DNA of 64,000 nt from Marinobacter arenosus (GCF_019264345.1 NZ_JAHVAO010000001.1:1612001-1676000); one strand, 5' to 3'. Counted from the stretch's first letter, positions 1 to 9,693 are shown. Translations and numbers: made by a program. Notes: a model not told the origin generated them from the letters alone.

Positions 1-477
1 AAATTGACGGCAAATTCTTGTTCAAGATATTTTACCGTTTGAGGCTGGCCTTCCAGCGGCAGCCTCAAACTAGCTCTGGCATAAACAATCTTCCATCCGC
101 GCATGGCCCCACTTCCTTTGCCACCGAGGTAGCAATATTTATCTGGTCGGCCGCTAAATCAAACATATCCAAACGCTCATCCCGTGGTTCTTAAAGCCTT
201 TGAAGCAGAATGCCACGTTGGTGGCCAGCGTATTCCCGGAGTACACTTACCAGACAGGAAGCTCCTCCTGTGAAAAACCTAGTGAAGTTAATGGTTTTGG
301 TTCGTGCTAGAGGTATTTTAGATTCAGGAACATCGCTTTAAACCTGACCAAAAATATCAACAAGAAAATCGTAACGTCTGATTTTCTGGATGGTCACAAG
401 TTGTAGCGTCCGGTCTTTAATGCAGTCGCCAGACAGGTTGTGTTCTCACTAACCATCGTACTCTGGAAAGGATTCAA
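1..477. other. Intergenic leader, no gene recognised
   Basis: No open frame with a credible start or family match was seen on either strand. The only clear structure is a hairpin at 37-70, with arms GTTTGAGGCT and AGCCTCAAAC around a 14-base loop; it lacks a T-tract and could close an upstream transcript outside the window. The stretch just before 478 carries a Shine-Dalgarno-like GGAAAGGA for the next gene. Confidence 0.4.
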
Positions 478-1197
478 ATGACTGATACACCCAGCCCACT
501 GCAAAACAAGCTTCTTGCCGCTCTGTCTGATGATGCCCGCAAGCGTATTTTCCCGAAACTGAAACTGGTCGAACTATCCCTCGGGGACGTGATTTACGAA
601 TCTGGCCAATCCATTGAATACGTCTATTTCCCCGTCGACTGCATTATTTCACTGCTTTATGTGATGGTGAACGGGTCTTCCGCTGAAATTTCGGTGGTGG
701 GCAACGAGGGCATGGCCGGTGTCGCCGTTATTATGGGGGGCGAAAGCACGCCCAACCGGTTTATTGTGCAGAGCCACGGCCACGCCTACCGATTGCCCGC
801 CGCTGACCTGAAAAAAGAGTTCAACAACCACTCCGAGATCCGCATTATCACCCTGCGCTTTACACAGGCATTGATCACCCAGATGTCGCAGACTGCAGTC
901 TGCAACCGCCATCACTCCATCGACCAGCAGTTGTGCCGCTGGTTGCTGCTATCACTGGACCGGCTGGGCAAAAACCAGCTCAACATGACCCAGGAACTGA
1001 TTGCCAATATGCTGGGTGTCCGCCGTGAGGGCGTCACCGAAGCCGCAGGCAAACTGCAGAAACTGGGAGTGATTGAGTATCGACGCGGCCGCATCACCGT
1101 GATCGACCGCCCGCAACTGGAATCCCTCAGTTGCGAATGCTACGACGTGGTCAGACGGGAGAATCACCGCCTTGAATCCAGAGGTTTAGGGATTTAA
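478..1197 (+). CDS. Crp/Fnr family transcriptional regulator
   Basis: The 239-aa protein has the Crp/Fnr layout: an N-terminal cyclic-nucleotide-binding-like beta-roll (about 20-130), a long dimer helix and a C-terminal winged helix (about 160-225), where LIANMLGVRREGVTEAAGKL is the helix-turn-helix. No cysteine cluster like that of Fnr is visible in the N-terminus, so it is not an oxygen-sensing Fnr/Anr. The start is supported by GGAAAGGA upstream. It converges on the diguanylate cyclase gene, and the two stops overlap by four bases. Proteins of this subtype often sit in stress-gene clusters; the ligand and targets are unknown. Confidence 0.85.
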   Translation: MTDTPSPLQNKLLAALSDDARKRIFPKLKLVELSLGDVIYESGQSIEYVYFPVDCIISLLYVMVNGSSAEISVVGNEGMAGVAVIMGGESTPNRFIVQSHGHAYRLPAADLKKEFNNHSEIRIITLRFTQALITQMSQTAVCNRHHSIDQQLCRWLLLSLDRLGKNQLNMTQELIANMLGVRREGVTEAAGKLQKLGVIEYRRGRITVIDRPQLESLSCECYDVVRRENHRLESRGLGI

Positions 1198-2192
1198 GGC
1201 TTAAGATCCGGCAACCCTCGCTTTGCATCCGTCTTGACCCGATACATGGCCGCATCCGCGTGGGGCAATAAAGCCTCCAGAGTTTCGCCGTCGTTTGGAA
1301 ACAGGCTGATACCCACGCTAACCGTAAGCGTCTCCCAGTGACCTTGCTGTCGCAGCAATTCAGCGGCGGATTCCCGTACTTTATCAACCACCGCAAACGC
1401 CTGTTCATGTTCTGCAAGGTCGCTTAGTAGCAGCACAAACTCGTCACCGCCATGACGGCATACGTGATCCGTCGCGCGCACACAGCCCAACAACCTCAGG
1501 CCCAGCGCCTGTAAAATTTCGTCGCCAACGGCGTGGCCCAAGGTATCGTTCACTTCCTTAAAGTTATTGAGATCAATGAACAACATCACCATTTTCTTTT
1601 CATGCCGTTGGGCCAATGCAGCGGCCTGCTTGAAGCGCTCTTCAAACGCATAACGGTTCAGCAGGCCGGTCAGTGAATCGTGCTGCGCCATATAAGCCAT
1701 TCTGGCAGTTGTTTCCGCCGAATAGCGGGAATCGTGGAACTTGACCAGCGCGCCGGTGATTTCACCTTTTGCATTACGCAATGGTGATGCGGCATCTTCA
1801 ATGGCCAGCTCACGACCGTCCCTCGCTTTCAAAAGGGCACTGTTATGCAGCTCAACGGGTGTGCCGATTTCCAGGACATGTTGCGCCAGGTTGGCCCTCG
1901 TCATACGAGTGGTTACATCAATCACCCGGAAGACCTCTTCCAGTGGTCGGCCCAGCGCTTCCTGTCGGCTGAAGCCGGTCAAGGTCTCCGCCGCCGTGTT
2001 CATGTAGGTGATATTCGCGCAGGTATCGGTTGCCATCACCCCATCGCCAACAAAGTCCAGCATGGCGTAAGCCAGCGCAGTCTCGTCCTTAACATTCGCC
2101 TTATTCCTTGTGGATTTAGGCTTCAAACGCTTCCGTTGACCATTCCTCGTCGGCGTGGGTGAGAGATGAACAGCTCTGAAGGAGTTCAACAC
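1194..2192 (-). CDS. PAS-GGDEF diguanylate cyclase
   Basis: The 332-aa protein has a PAS sensor domain (about 42-155) followed by a GGDEF domain (about 170-330). The active-site GGDEF is intact within CRHGGDEF, and RATD five residues upstream forms a product-inhibition I-site, so it should make c-di-GMP and be feedback-limited. No transmembrane segment or EAL domain is visible, so it is probably a cytoplasmic sensor. The GTG start is favoured because AGGAGG lies seven bases upstream. It follows the PEP-CTERM gene by about 12 bases on the same strand, suggesting one transcript. The PAS ligand cannot be read from sequence. Confidence 0.9.
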   Translation of the reverse strand: MLNSFRAVHLSPTPTRNGQRKRLKPKSTRNKANVKDETALAYAMLDFVGDGVMATDTCANITYMNTAAETLTGFSRQEALGRPLEEVFRVIDVTTRMTRANLAQHVLEIGTPVELHNSALLKARDGRELAIEDAASPLRNAKGEITGALVKFHDSRYSAETTARMAYMAQHDSLTGLLNRYAFEERFKQAAALAQRHEKKMVMLFIDLNNFKEVNDTLGHAVGDEILQALGLRLLGCVRATDHVCRHGGDEFVLLLSDLAEHEQAFAVVDKVRESAAELLRQQGHWETLTVSVGISLFPNDGETLEALLPHADAAMYRVKTDAKRGLPDLKP

Positions 2193-2204
2193 AATCGAGA
2201 CCTC

Positions 2205-2642
2205 CTAGTTTTCAAAAGTAACCTTTCGCTTCAATGGATGCTTGCGAGAGCAGATCAGACCTGCCAATCCAAGCCCAAAGAGCGCCAGTGTGCCTGGTTC
2301 AGGAACCGGGATACTGAAGGCCCTCATCATAACGAGCATGTCGTCATGGTCATCATCGACTCGACTATTGTCGTCCAGGCTTAGAATCATAGGGTCGAGT
2401 TCGCCAAAGCCCGCCGAATAAAAAGCTCTAAACGACTCACTAAGTGCGGTAGAGGCGGTGTTGTATACCTCTGAATGGTTCAATGAAAACGCGCCCCTGT
2501 GGCGAACCGCGTACCTATTGTCTCCAGAAACGGGCACTAACGCTCCACCCGGGTTGGCCACAATGTCGATGAAGGTCGGGTGGGCAAGGCCAGAGGCACC
2601 AACTGTCGCCGCGATGATTACGATTCGTAGTAGTGTTTTCAA
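2205..2642 (-). CDS. PEP-CTERM sorting-domain protein
   Basis: The C-terminus has the full PEP-CTERM signal: VPEPGTLALFGLGLAGLI followed by a basic tail (CSRKHPLKRK). Exosortase recognises such tails for export and surface anchoring, usually linked to extracellular polysaccharide. The frame is open to an ATG at 2723, but a TTG at 2642 preceded by GGGAAGGG begins a clear signal peptide (MKTLLRIVIIAATVGASG), so I prefer that start (145 aa). The mature body is short and Asp-rich near the middle, with no recognised domain. It lies just upstream of the GGDEF gene on the same strand. No exosortase is in the window. Confidence 0.75.
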   Translation of the reverse strand: MKTLLRIVIIAATVGASGLAHPTFIDIVANPGGALVPVSGDNRYAVRHRGAFSLNHSEVYNTASTALSESFRAFYSAGFGELDPMILSLDDNSRVDDDHDDMLVMMRAFSIPVPEPGTLALFGLGLAGLICSRKHPLKRKVTFEN

Positions 2643-2933
2643 AAAAAACCCTTCCCGTGGATTGCCGAAGCCAACAAAACAGCTTTTAAGGAATTCAACC
2701 AAATCCGGTTTCCTGGTTTTCAATAATCACTTCACCACGCCGGTTCGTCTGGCGGCCCAAGGCGGACCCTCCTTATTTCACCCAATGTAACAATTGCCGG
2801 TCAGGGGGTCGGTTCGTTAACGCACACACGCCACCATATTGAGCAAACGTGGCATGGCAGCTGTTTAAGGCGGCACCCCCGGAGTAGTATGGGAGTGGCA
2901 ACAGCAGATAGTTGCGATATGAAGGAAACGATA

Positions 2934-3560
2934 ATGACAACCAATGATGGACTTTCGTGGGCGGAAAACCGTGCCCAACTCCGCCTACACGCTGAAGATC
3001 TGATTCGCGACGGCGCCAGCAAGGTTACTGAAATCGGGGGTGGCGCCCTGGGGGTTGAAGCACTGGCGCTGTTATACCGCCGGGCCAGTGACCCCGAATT
3101 TGCGGCCGATGCACTGAAGCTGTTGCATGAGCTGCAAACCCACCAGGTGGAGCTTGATCTGCTGCTTGAACAACTTCAGACCAGTGAAACCGAGCTTACT
3201 GAAGAGCTGGCCCATTATCAGGCGCTGTATCAATTCGCGCCAATGGCCTATCTGGTGGTATCCCGCGATGGGCGCGTGATTGAAAGCAACGCTGCCGCGG
3301 TCGCTCTGCTGGGGTGCACGCCGGAGCATTCGGAGGAACAGACGCTGACCCAATACCTGGCACCGCCGGGCCGTGGCGATGTGGCCAATCTGTTAGATAG
3401 GCTTGAGACGCCCGGGGCCGTGGCAACTTGCAAGGCCTGGCTTGCCGGCAACGATAGCTTTGAGCTGTCGATCAACGCGAGCCTCATTTCGAGCCGAGAC
3501 CTGATTATGATAGCGATGTCCCACTACCCGGCTCCGCACACGCATCCCGCCCGCTCCTGA
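2934..3560 (+). CDS. PAS-domain protein, probable partner of CheB-CheR hybrid
   Basis: The 208-aa protein has a helical N-terminal half rich in Leu, Glu and Gln (a likely coiled coil, LLHELQTHQVELDLLLEQLQ) followed by a PAS domain (YQFAPMAYLVVSRDGRVIES). I chose the ATG at 2934 because AAGGAAA lies just upstream; an in-frame ATG at 2889 has no such site. Its TGA overlaps the ATG of the next gene by one base, so the two are probably translationally coupled. This coiled-coil/PAS layout is common in proteins encoded beside CheB-CheR-PAS hybrids, and I infer that they work together. No output domain is present. Confidence 0.75.
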   Translation: MTTNDGLSWAENRAQLRLHAEDLIRDGASKVTEIGGGALGVEALALLYRRASDPEFAADALKLLHELQTHQVELDLLLEQLQTSETELTEELAHYQALYQFAPMAYLVVSRDGRVIESNAAAVALLGCTPEHSEEQTLTQYLAPPGRGDVANLLDRLETPGAVATCKAWLAGNDSFELSINASLISSRDLIMIAMSHYPAPHTHPARS

Positions 3561-6082
3561 TGCGCATTGTCGGAATCGGAGCCTCAGCTGGTGGTCTGGC
3601 GGCACTCGAAGAGTTTCTGCGCCATATGCCAACGGATACTGGCCTGGCCTTTATCGTGGTTCAGCATCTGGACCCGACCCAGAAGGCCCTGCTGCCGGAG
3701 TTGTTGCAGCGGGTGACTGCCATGCCCGTGCAAGAAGCCCTGCAAGGCAAAAAAATCCTACCCAATCGTGTCTATGTCATCCCCTCCAACGCGGAACTGA
3801 CCGTTGAGAACGATCGGCTGAAGCTTGATAAGCCCCGGGAACCCCGGGGCATGCGGCTGCCCATCAACGTGTTGTTTTCATCTCTGGCCAGCGCTCACAA
3901 TGAACGGGCAATTGCGGTGGTGCTTTCAGGAATGGGCTCCGATGGCACGCTGGGGCTGCAAGCCATTCGCGCCGTGGGCGGCCTGACCGTTGTGCAGGAG
4001 CCCAGCTCGGCCGAATTCGATGCCATGCCTCGAAACGCCATTGCCACCGGTTGTGCGGATATTATTGCCCCGGCCAGCGAGTTGCCCAGCCGCATCCTGG
4101 CCTACGACAAATGTGTTACCGAGCCTGACCAGGATGGACCACCGGCAAAACAGATGGAGCCGATCAAAGCCATCATCGACATATTGCAGCGACACACCAG
4201 GCACGACTTTTCCCTGTACAAACCCAGCACTCTCCTGCGCCGAATCGAGCGTCGCATGGCGATCCATAGCGTTGCGACTCTGCCAGACTATGCACGATAC
4301 CTTGAGAACAATGACCAGGAAGTGCAGTTGCTTTTCAGGGAAATGCTGATTGGTGTAACCTCTTTTTTCCGAGATCCCGAGGCCTGGGATTACCTGTGCG
4401 ATGACGCCCTTGAACCACTGATCGGGCAACTTGAACCCGGCGAGAAGCTGAGGGCGTGGGTGGTGGGCTGTTCAACCGGTGAGGAGGCCTATTCCCTGGC
4501 CATGACCTTTACCGAGGCTCTGGAACGACTCAACCCTGGAAAGCAGGCCAACTTTCAGATTTTTGCCTCGGACCTGAGCCTCGAAGCCATCACCGTGGCC
4601 CGGGCGGGTCGGTATCCCGCGATGATTGAGGGCCAGGTATCCGAGCAGCGCCTGACCCGATTTTTCACAAAAGACGACCATCATTACCGGATAAACCAGA
4701 CCATTCGCGACAAGATCTTGTTCGCCCAACACGATGTCATTCTAAACCCACCTTTCACCAAACTTGACCTACTGGCCTGCCGTAACCTGCTGATCTACTT
4801 TGACCCCATGTTGCAACGCCGGCTTCTGCCGCTGTTTCACTACAGCCTGCGGAACAACGGCTTGCTGATGCTGGGCAGTTCAGAAACCGTGGGCAGGCTG
4901 AACCATCTGTTCAAGCCACTCAGGCAACGGCTGCGGCTCTACCGAAGACTGCCCCACGACTCCATCAGCGGCTCCAGTTTTCTGTTGAAATCCTTTCCAC
5001 CCCTTTCCACTCTATCCAGGGAGCAGCCCATGTCGGCGCCCACCTTTCCGACCAGGGACGGAGAAAATCTTCAGAGCGCCGCAGACCAACTGTTGTTGCA
5101 GGTTTATTCGCCAGCGGCCGTGGTGCTTAACCGCGATGCGGATATCGTCTACATCAGCGGGCGCACCGGTAAATACCTGGAGCCGGCCGCCGGCAAAGCC
5201 AACTGGAATATCCATGCCATGGCACGGGAGGGTTTGCGTACGCCTCTGTATACCGCGTTGAAACAGTCCGCCACACAGCGAGACCCGATTGAGTTGCGCA
5301 ACCTAGCCGTGGAAACCGGCGCCGGCACGCAACAGGTAGACGTTACCGTGCAGTCACTCAACGAACCGCCGGCACTCAAAGGCATGACCATGGTGGTGTT
5401 CCGGGATCACCCTGCCACTACCCGTCGTAAACGGTTGGGACGATCTGCAACACCGGCCGCCAATCAGTCCGATGAAATCCTGCGTTACCAGCAGGCCATT
5501 GAACAGTTGAGCGAAGAGGCCCGGCTGTCCAGTGAAGAACTTCAGGCTTCCAATGAAGAACTGCAATCCACCAACGAGGAGCTTCAGTCGGCAAATGAGG
5601 AGCTGACGTCGTCCAAGGAAGAAATGCAGTCAATGAACGAAGAGCTGCAAACCATCAACACGGAATTGCAAACCAAACTGGACGACCTGGCGCTGGCACA
5701 AAGCGACATGCAGAACGTGCTTAACAGTATCGAAATTGCCATCCTGTTTATGGACCAGAACCTTAACGTTCGCCGGTACACCGCCCGCGCAGCCAACATC
5801 ATCAGCCTGCGGGAGAGCGATGTGGGGCGGCCGATCAGCGAGTTGACCACCATATTGCATTACCCGGAACTGGAAGACGATGCCCGGAACACGCTCGGCA
5901 CGCTCGTTGTCAGTGAAAAGCAGATCGAAACCAATGAGGGCCGCTGGTTTTCTATCCGCATCATGCCCTACCGTCGTTTGGACAACGTGATCGACGGCGT
6001 GGTTATGACCATGGTCGATATCACGGACACCAAGGCACTGGAATCAAGCTTGCGAAAAGACTCTTCGCTACCGCAGACATAG
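3560..6082 (+). CDS. CheB-CheR-PAS hybrid methylesterase/methyltransferase
   Basis: This 840-aa fusion starts with a CheB methylesterase domain (about 1-185) holding the catalytic triad Ser9 (GASAGG), His36 (QHLD) and Asp128 (GMGSDG), but no receiver domain. A CheR methyltransferase follows (about 200-470; SAM-binding VVGCSTGEEAYS). A PAS-like segment (about 510-610), a strikingly regular coiled coil of EELQ repeats (about 650-710) and a final PAS domain (about 715-830) complete it. No CheA, CheW or MCP gene is nearby, and the upstream gene is a PAS protein, so a stress-sensing rather than a chemotaxis role is likely. No histidine-kinase domain follows the coiled coil. Confidence 0.9.
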   Translation: MRIVGIGASAGGLAALEEFLRHMPTDTGLAFIVVQHLDPTQKALLPELLQRVTAMPVQEALQGKKILPNRVYVIPSNAELTVENDRLKLDKPREPRGMRLPINVLFSSLASAHNERAIAVVLSGMGSDGTLGLQAIRAVGGLTVVQEPSSAEFDAMPRNAIATGCADIIAPASELPSRILAYDKCVTEPDQDGPPAKQMEPIKAIIDILQRHTRHDFSLYKPSTLLRRIERRMAIHSVATLPDYARYLENNDQEVQLLFREMLIGVTSFFRDPEAWDYLCDDALEPLIGQLEPGEKLRAWVVGCSTGEEAYSLAMTFTEALERLNPGKQANFQIFASDLSLEAITVARAGRYPAMIEGQVSEQRLTRFFTKDDHHYRINQTIRDKILFAQHDVILNPPFTKLDLLACRNLLIYFDPMLQRRLLPLFHYSLRNNGLLMLGSSETVGRLNHLFKPLRQRLRLYRRLPHDSISGSSFLLKSFPPLSTLSREQPMSAPTFPTRDGENLQSAADQLLLQVYSPAAVVLNRDADIVYISGRTGKYLEPAAGKANWNIHAMAREGLRTPLYTALKQSATQRDPIELRNLAVETGAGTQQVDVTVQSLNEPPALKGMTMVVFRDHPATTRRKRLGRSATPAANQSDEILRYQQAIEQLSEEARLSSEELQASNEELQSTNEELQSANEELTSSKEEMQSMNEELQTINTELQTKLDDLALAQSDMQNVLNSIEIAILFMDQNLNVRRYTARAANIISLRESDVGRPISELTTILHYPELEDDARNTLGTLVVSEKQIETNEGRWFSIRIMPYRRLDNVIDGVVMTMVDITDTKALESSLRKDSSLPQT

Positions 6083-6250
6083 GCTCACCTCCCCAAAGCT
6101 CCCCCTTTGGTGGTCTAGCGAACAGACCGGGCGCCCTGCCCGTTGTAGATTGGAACCTCATCCTGAATTCGATGTAAGGCCGTAGTTCAGACCGCGCTCG
6201 GCAATGACGCTGACGGGGACTAAGTCCAGATGAGGAATACGGAGAAATCA

Positions 6251-6742
6251 ATGAAAAATATGCGTTCATACGCGTTTTATGCACTGGTCACGCCAGCCAT
6301 CGCCTTGGGATCCAGCGCAGTTCTCGCACAGGAGTCCACCAGCCAGCAGGTTGAGCAGTCACAGCCTGATGTGCAAAAAAGCCAGGGTGATATGAAATCC
6401 GCATCCAAGGCACCTCAATCAGATCCGTCCTACACAAAGAGCCGTGGCTACATGGCTAACACCCCTGCCAACGGCCTACAGGCGAGTAATCTGATGGGTG
6501 TCACAGTGATTACCTCCGGCGACGAAGAAGTCGGCGAAGTGAAAGATCTCATCATTAACAAGGATGGACAGGTTGTCGGCGTCGTCATCGGCGTTGGCGG
6601 GTTCCTTGGAATGGGTGACAAGGATGTTGCGATCGGATGGGATGAAGTGCAGAAAGTCGGCAAGGCCACGGAGCTGGAACTGAAGATTGACCAGTCCCGT
6701 GAAACCCTGATGTCGGCCCCGGAATTTGAAACTCAAAAGTAA
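6251..6742 (+). CDS. Exported PRC-barrel domain protein
   Basis: The 163-aa protein has a signal peptide ending near SSAVLAQ, a low-complexity Gln/Ser/Lys linker and a C-terminal PRC-barrel (about 80-150; LMGVTVITSGDEEVGEVKDL and GVVIGVGGFLGMGDKDVAI). PRC-barrel proteins of this exported type are common in osmotic and envelope stress loci; the ligand is unknown. The start at 6251 follows GGAG at a good distance. A strong terminator lies 60 bases downstream, so the gene probably forms its own transcript. Confidence 0.8.
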   Translation: MKNMRSYAFYALVTPAIALGSSAVLAQESTSQQVEQSQPDVQKSQGDMKSASKAPQSDPSYTKSRGYMANTPANGLQASNLMGVTVITSGDEEVGEVKDLIINKDGQVVGVVIGVGGFLGMGDKDVAIGWDEVQKVGKATELELKIDQSRETLMSAPEFETQK

Positions 6743-6802
6743 ACCCGACCAGGTCGACATTAAGGCAATCTGATTAATGCTCACAATCTGAGAGCGTACT
6801 TT

Positions 6803-6832
6803 GGCAAGGCTGAATAGGCCTTGCCCTTTTTT
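6803..6832 (+). terminator. Rho-independent terminator after PRC-barrel gene
   Basis: GGCAAGG and CCTTGCC form the core of a stem closed by a short loop and followed by six T residues, about 60 bases after the PRC-barrel stop codon. Confidence 0.85.
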
Positions 6833-6878
6833 ATGGGTGCCCGACAAGTCAACAAGCCGATTCTTTTTTTGATAACGG

Positions 6879-7964
6879 TTAGCCGCATCCGCTACAGCTT
6901 GGATCCTCCGGGATGACTTTGCAGGCATTCACCCGACTACCCGCCAGCACCTTAACCACCGCATGAGCACTATCAGCCAGGGCCTGGGCGTTGTAGCCAC
7001 CCTCAAGCAAAAGCACCAGACGGCCGTCACATAGCTCATCTGCCAGGTCGCTCATGCGCTGGGTAAGCATCGCAAAGCCCGTTTCATCCATGGTGCAGGT
7101 CATGTCGAGGTAATGGCAATCAAAGCCTGAAGACACCAGCAGAAGATCAGGCTGAAATTCCCTCGCCGCAGGCTCTACCACCTCATCGAACACTTTTAGC
7201 AGTGCCGCATTGCCGATACCCAGAGGCAGCGGAACGTTGAGTTGATAGCCGATGCCGGCCCCGGCCCCTTTCTCACTCTGCAAACCGCTGCCCGGATAGA
7301 AAGGCGCCGCACAGTGGCTATCAATCACCAGCACGGAAGGATCGGAATAGAAGATTTCCTGTGTACCGTTACCGTGGTGCATATCCCAGTCCCAGATCAT
7401 CACTCGCTGATAGCCAAGGCTTTCACGCGCATGGGCAGCGGTAACGGCGAGGTTGTTATATAGACAAAAGCCCGAGGCATGGTCGGAATGGGCATGATGG
7501 CCTGGCGGCCGCAGCACACAAAACGCCCGGCGGGCCTCACCCGTCGAGATGGCCTCGACTGCGCTGATTCCCGCGCCAGCGGCGAGACAAGCCGCCTCCA
7601 CACTTCCTGGCGACACTGCCGTGGTGTCTTTGGACAGCCAGCAGGAGTCCCCTTTCAATGACTCAATATGAGCGACATAGTCCTTGTCATGAACCCGCGC
7701 CAGTTGATCCGTGGTGACCGCCGTCGGCAGCATCCAGCGCACCCCTTCAATTGGCTCCAGCATCAGCCGGTCAACGATCGCTGTCAGTCGTTCCGGGCGC
7801 TCCGGGTGAGTGTAGGTTTCCAGGTTGCTGCCGGGATATTGCAGGTTAATCATGGCCTTGACCGCCTCTGTCCAGGCGGGATGGCTGGGGTCCCATCCAT
7901 GCGGATTGTGGCCGAGCATCCGCATGTCATAGTAGACCAATACTGTTGCTGTCATAGCTTTCAT
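6879..7964 (-). CDS. Histone deacetylase-family deacetylase (AcuC/HDAH-like)
   Basis: The 361-aa protein has the arginase/deacetylase fold signature: RPPGHHA, the zinc-site DWDMHHGNGTQ, SSGFDCH and EGGY. Bacterial members deacetylate acetylated polyamines, lysines or small amides, and the substrate here cannot be assigned. GGGAGG upstream supports the start at 7964; the longer frame to 8129 lacks a signal and starts in an unlikely leader. The C-terminus ends in a small Cys-rich tail (CSGCG) not typical of the family. The gene stands alone, divergent from the protease gene at 8200. Confidence 0.85.
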   Translation of the reverse strand: MKAMTATVLVYYDMRMLGHNPHGWDPSHPAWTEAVKAMINLQYPGSNLETYTHPERPERLTAIVDRLMLEPIEGVRWMLPTAVTTDQLARVHDKDYVAHIESLKGDSCWLSKDTTAVSPGSVEAACLAAGAGISAVEAISTGEARRAFCVLRPPGHHAHSDHASGFCLYNNLAVTAAHARESLGYQRVMIWDWDMHHGNGTQEIFYSDPSVLVIDSHCAAPFYPGSGLQSEKGAGAGIGYQLNVPLPLGIGNAALLKVFDEVVEPAAREFQPDLLLVSSGFDCHYLDMTCTMDETGFAMLTQRMSDLADELCDGRLVLLLEGGYNAQALADSAHAVVKVLAGSRVNACKVIPEDPSCSGCG

Positions 7965-8199
7965 AGCTCTGGAGCCTCCCTCATGGGCGCTTTCCGTTAC
8001 GAACCGGAATGTTCGAAAACGTTTTGTATGTTGGAGCTTATTAAACAAGAGCCAAGTCTTCGGTACGCCAATGCACATAGCAGTTGAATCATGACAACCG
8101 TCTGTTGCAGGAATTCTCAAGCTGAACAATCAGCCCTCATCAACATCCGCCCACCAAATTACCATCGACATCTTCCGCCGTTACCCTTAGTCTTTTCCC

Positions 8200-8958
8200 A
8201 TGAACCGTCTTTCGATACCGAGCGACCGCTTCTCACGGCTCAGTCAAATCCTGACAGTCTCCGCCTGTGTGCTCCTGTCATTGCCCTTGCTTGCCTCAGA
8301 ACAACAGGATGGCTACCGGCTGCTTAAGCTTGAAGGCTATCTGGTGAAATGGGGCGAGCAGCAATTGGGCACGGGTGCAAAGATCAGCTACGCCTTCGCG
8401 GATGAAACGCTGGACTTTGAAAACGCCCGCAATTGTGGCGTTCTGGCGCCGATGAGAGCGCTGTCCAGCCGGGATCTGAGCTTTGAGATGCTAGTAAAGG
8501 AAACCGCCGCCGCGTTCCGGGTTTGGGAGCGTGCAGCTAACCTTTCGTTCTACCGGATTGCCAATGCCCAAGAGGCAGACATAATCCTTGGCGCCCAGGG
8601 CCAGCCGCGTCGGCGAGCATTCGCCAACGTCACCTTCGGACCCAGGGAGAAAGACGGTGTGCGCGCCATTAACCAGTCGTTGGTCTGCCTGAACCCAGAA
8701 CAGAATTGGAAAATCGGCTTTGATGGCGACACGGAGACCTACGATATTCGCTATACGCTGATTCATGAAATCGGCCACGCCATCGGGCTGGACCACCCCG
8801 GCCCATCCGGGCAGGTGATGGGTTTTCGCTACACCGAGAATTTCCCCGAGCTGCAGCAAGGTGATCTGCGCGGTGTACAGCGCCTGTACGGACATCGGGC
8901 CAGCGACCGTCAACTGGTCACCGGCACCGACCCGGGTCTTACCGAATCAGCACTGTAA
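8200..8958 (+). CDS. Secreted matrixin-type zinc metalloprotease
   Basis: The 252-aa protein has a signal peptide (about 1-32, cleaved near LLAS) and a metzincin zinc site HEIGHAIGLDH at 189-199, with catalytic Glu190 and a plausible Met-turn at Met207 (QVMGF). This is the M10A/M12-like consensus HExxHxxGxxH. No pro-domain cysteine switch or hemopexin repeat is seen, and Cys79 and Cys163 could pair in the periplasm. It is likely periplasmic or secreted. It converges on the outer-membrane protein gene with a gap of six bases. Substrate unknown. Confidence 0.85.
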   Translation: MNRLSIPSDRFSRLSQILTVSACVLLSLPLLASEQQDGYRLLKLEGYLVKWGEQQLGTGAKISYAFADETLDFENARNCGVLAPMRALSSRDLSFEMLVKETAAAFRVWERAANLSFYRIANAQEADIILGAQGQPRRRAFANVTFGPREKDGVRAINQSLVCLNPEQNWKIGFDGDTETYDIRYTLIHEIGHAIGLDHPGPSGQVMGFRYTENFPELQQGDLRGVQRLYGHRASDRQLVTGTDPGLTESAL

Positions 8959-8964
8959 CCGTGT

Positions 8965-9513
8965 TCAGAAGTTATAACCCAGACCCACGGTATAGGCCCA
9001 GATGCCGTCATCCTGAAAAGCATCACTGGCATCACTGGTGTCGCTGAACAGAAACTGGTACTCGGCGCGGGCCAGGAAATAGGTCTTGGTCTGCACGTAA
9101 TACTTTAATCCTCCCTCCAGGCCGGCAAAGGCACTGTCCTTGACACCATCCCCATAAAGGCCGCCCAGACTCGCACCAACAAAGGGTCGCGCACGATCGT
9201 CAAGGAATTGATAGTCGAGGTACCCCCGGGTTGAGCCGTTCCAGAAATCATCGGTAACGCCCTCGCCCTCGATATCGGCATAATTGAGACTCTGGCGAAT
9301 ACCGGCGACTACGTTGTCCCGCAAATACCAACCCAGATCACCGGTCACGCCGAAGCTGCCGCTGTTGAAATCCCGGTCGTTACTGCCGGTTCCGGAGAGC
9401 GAGAATTCACGGTCGCCCTCTCGCGGGCCAAACTCTGCGGATTGTGCGGACACAGCGAGAGGCAAGGCACCTAGAAGACATAAAGTGATCACAGCAGTCT
9501 TGATTCTGATCAT
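8965..9513 (-). CDS. Small outer-membrane beta-barrel protein
   Basis: From the ATG at 9513 (AAGGAG upstream) the 182-aa product has a signal peptide cleaved after AVSAQSA and then alternating amphipathic strands ending in an aromatic residue (YTVGLGYNF), the beta-barrel assembly signal. The pattern resembles OmpA/OmpW-like eight-strand barrels (GVTGDLGWYLRDNVVAGI, RPFVGASLGGLYGDG). No peptidoglycan-binding domain follows. Function is not known beyond an outer-membrane location. Confidence 0.75.
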   Translation of the reverse strand: MIRIKTAVITLCLLGALPLAVSAQSAEFGPREGDREFSLSGTGSNDRDFNSGSFGVTGDLGWYLRDNVVAGIRQSLNYADIEGEGVTDDFWNGSTRGYLDYQFLDDRARPFVGASLGGLYGDGVKDSAFAGLEGGLKYYVQTKTYFLARAEYQFLFSDTSDASDAFQDDGIWAYTVGLGYNF

Positions 9514-9693
9514 GAGAAGCTCCTTGCTTACATTACTCAGATTGCATTTCCATAATGCGCCAATGAAGATCGGACGCGGGTCGGGGCGCAGCGAATGGTG
9601 TAACGTCGATTCGGTGCAAGCCCACCTCTCCAGAATCAGGGTTAGACCACTGTGCCGTCTGTTCGTAAGCACACACAGGGAGACGAAAGAGTT

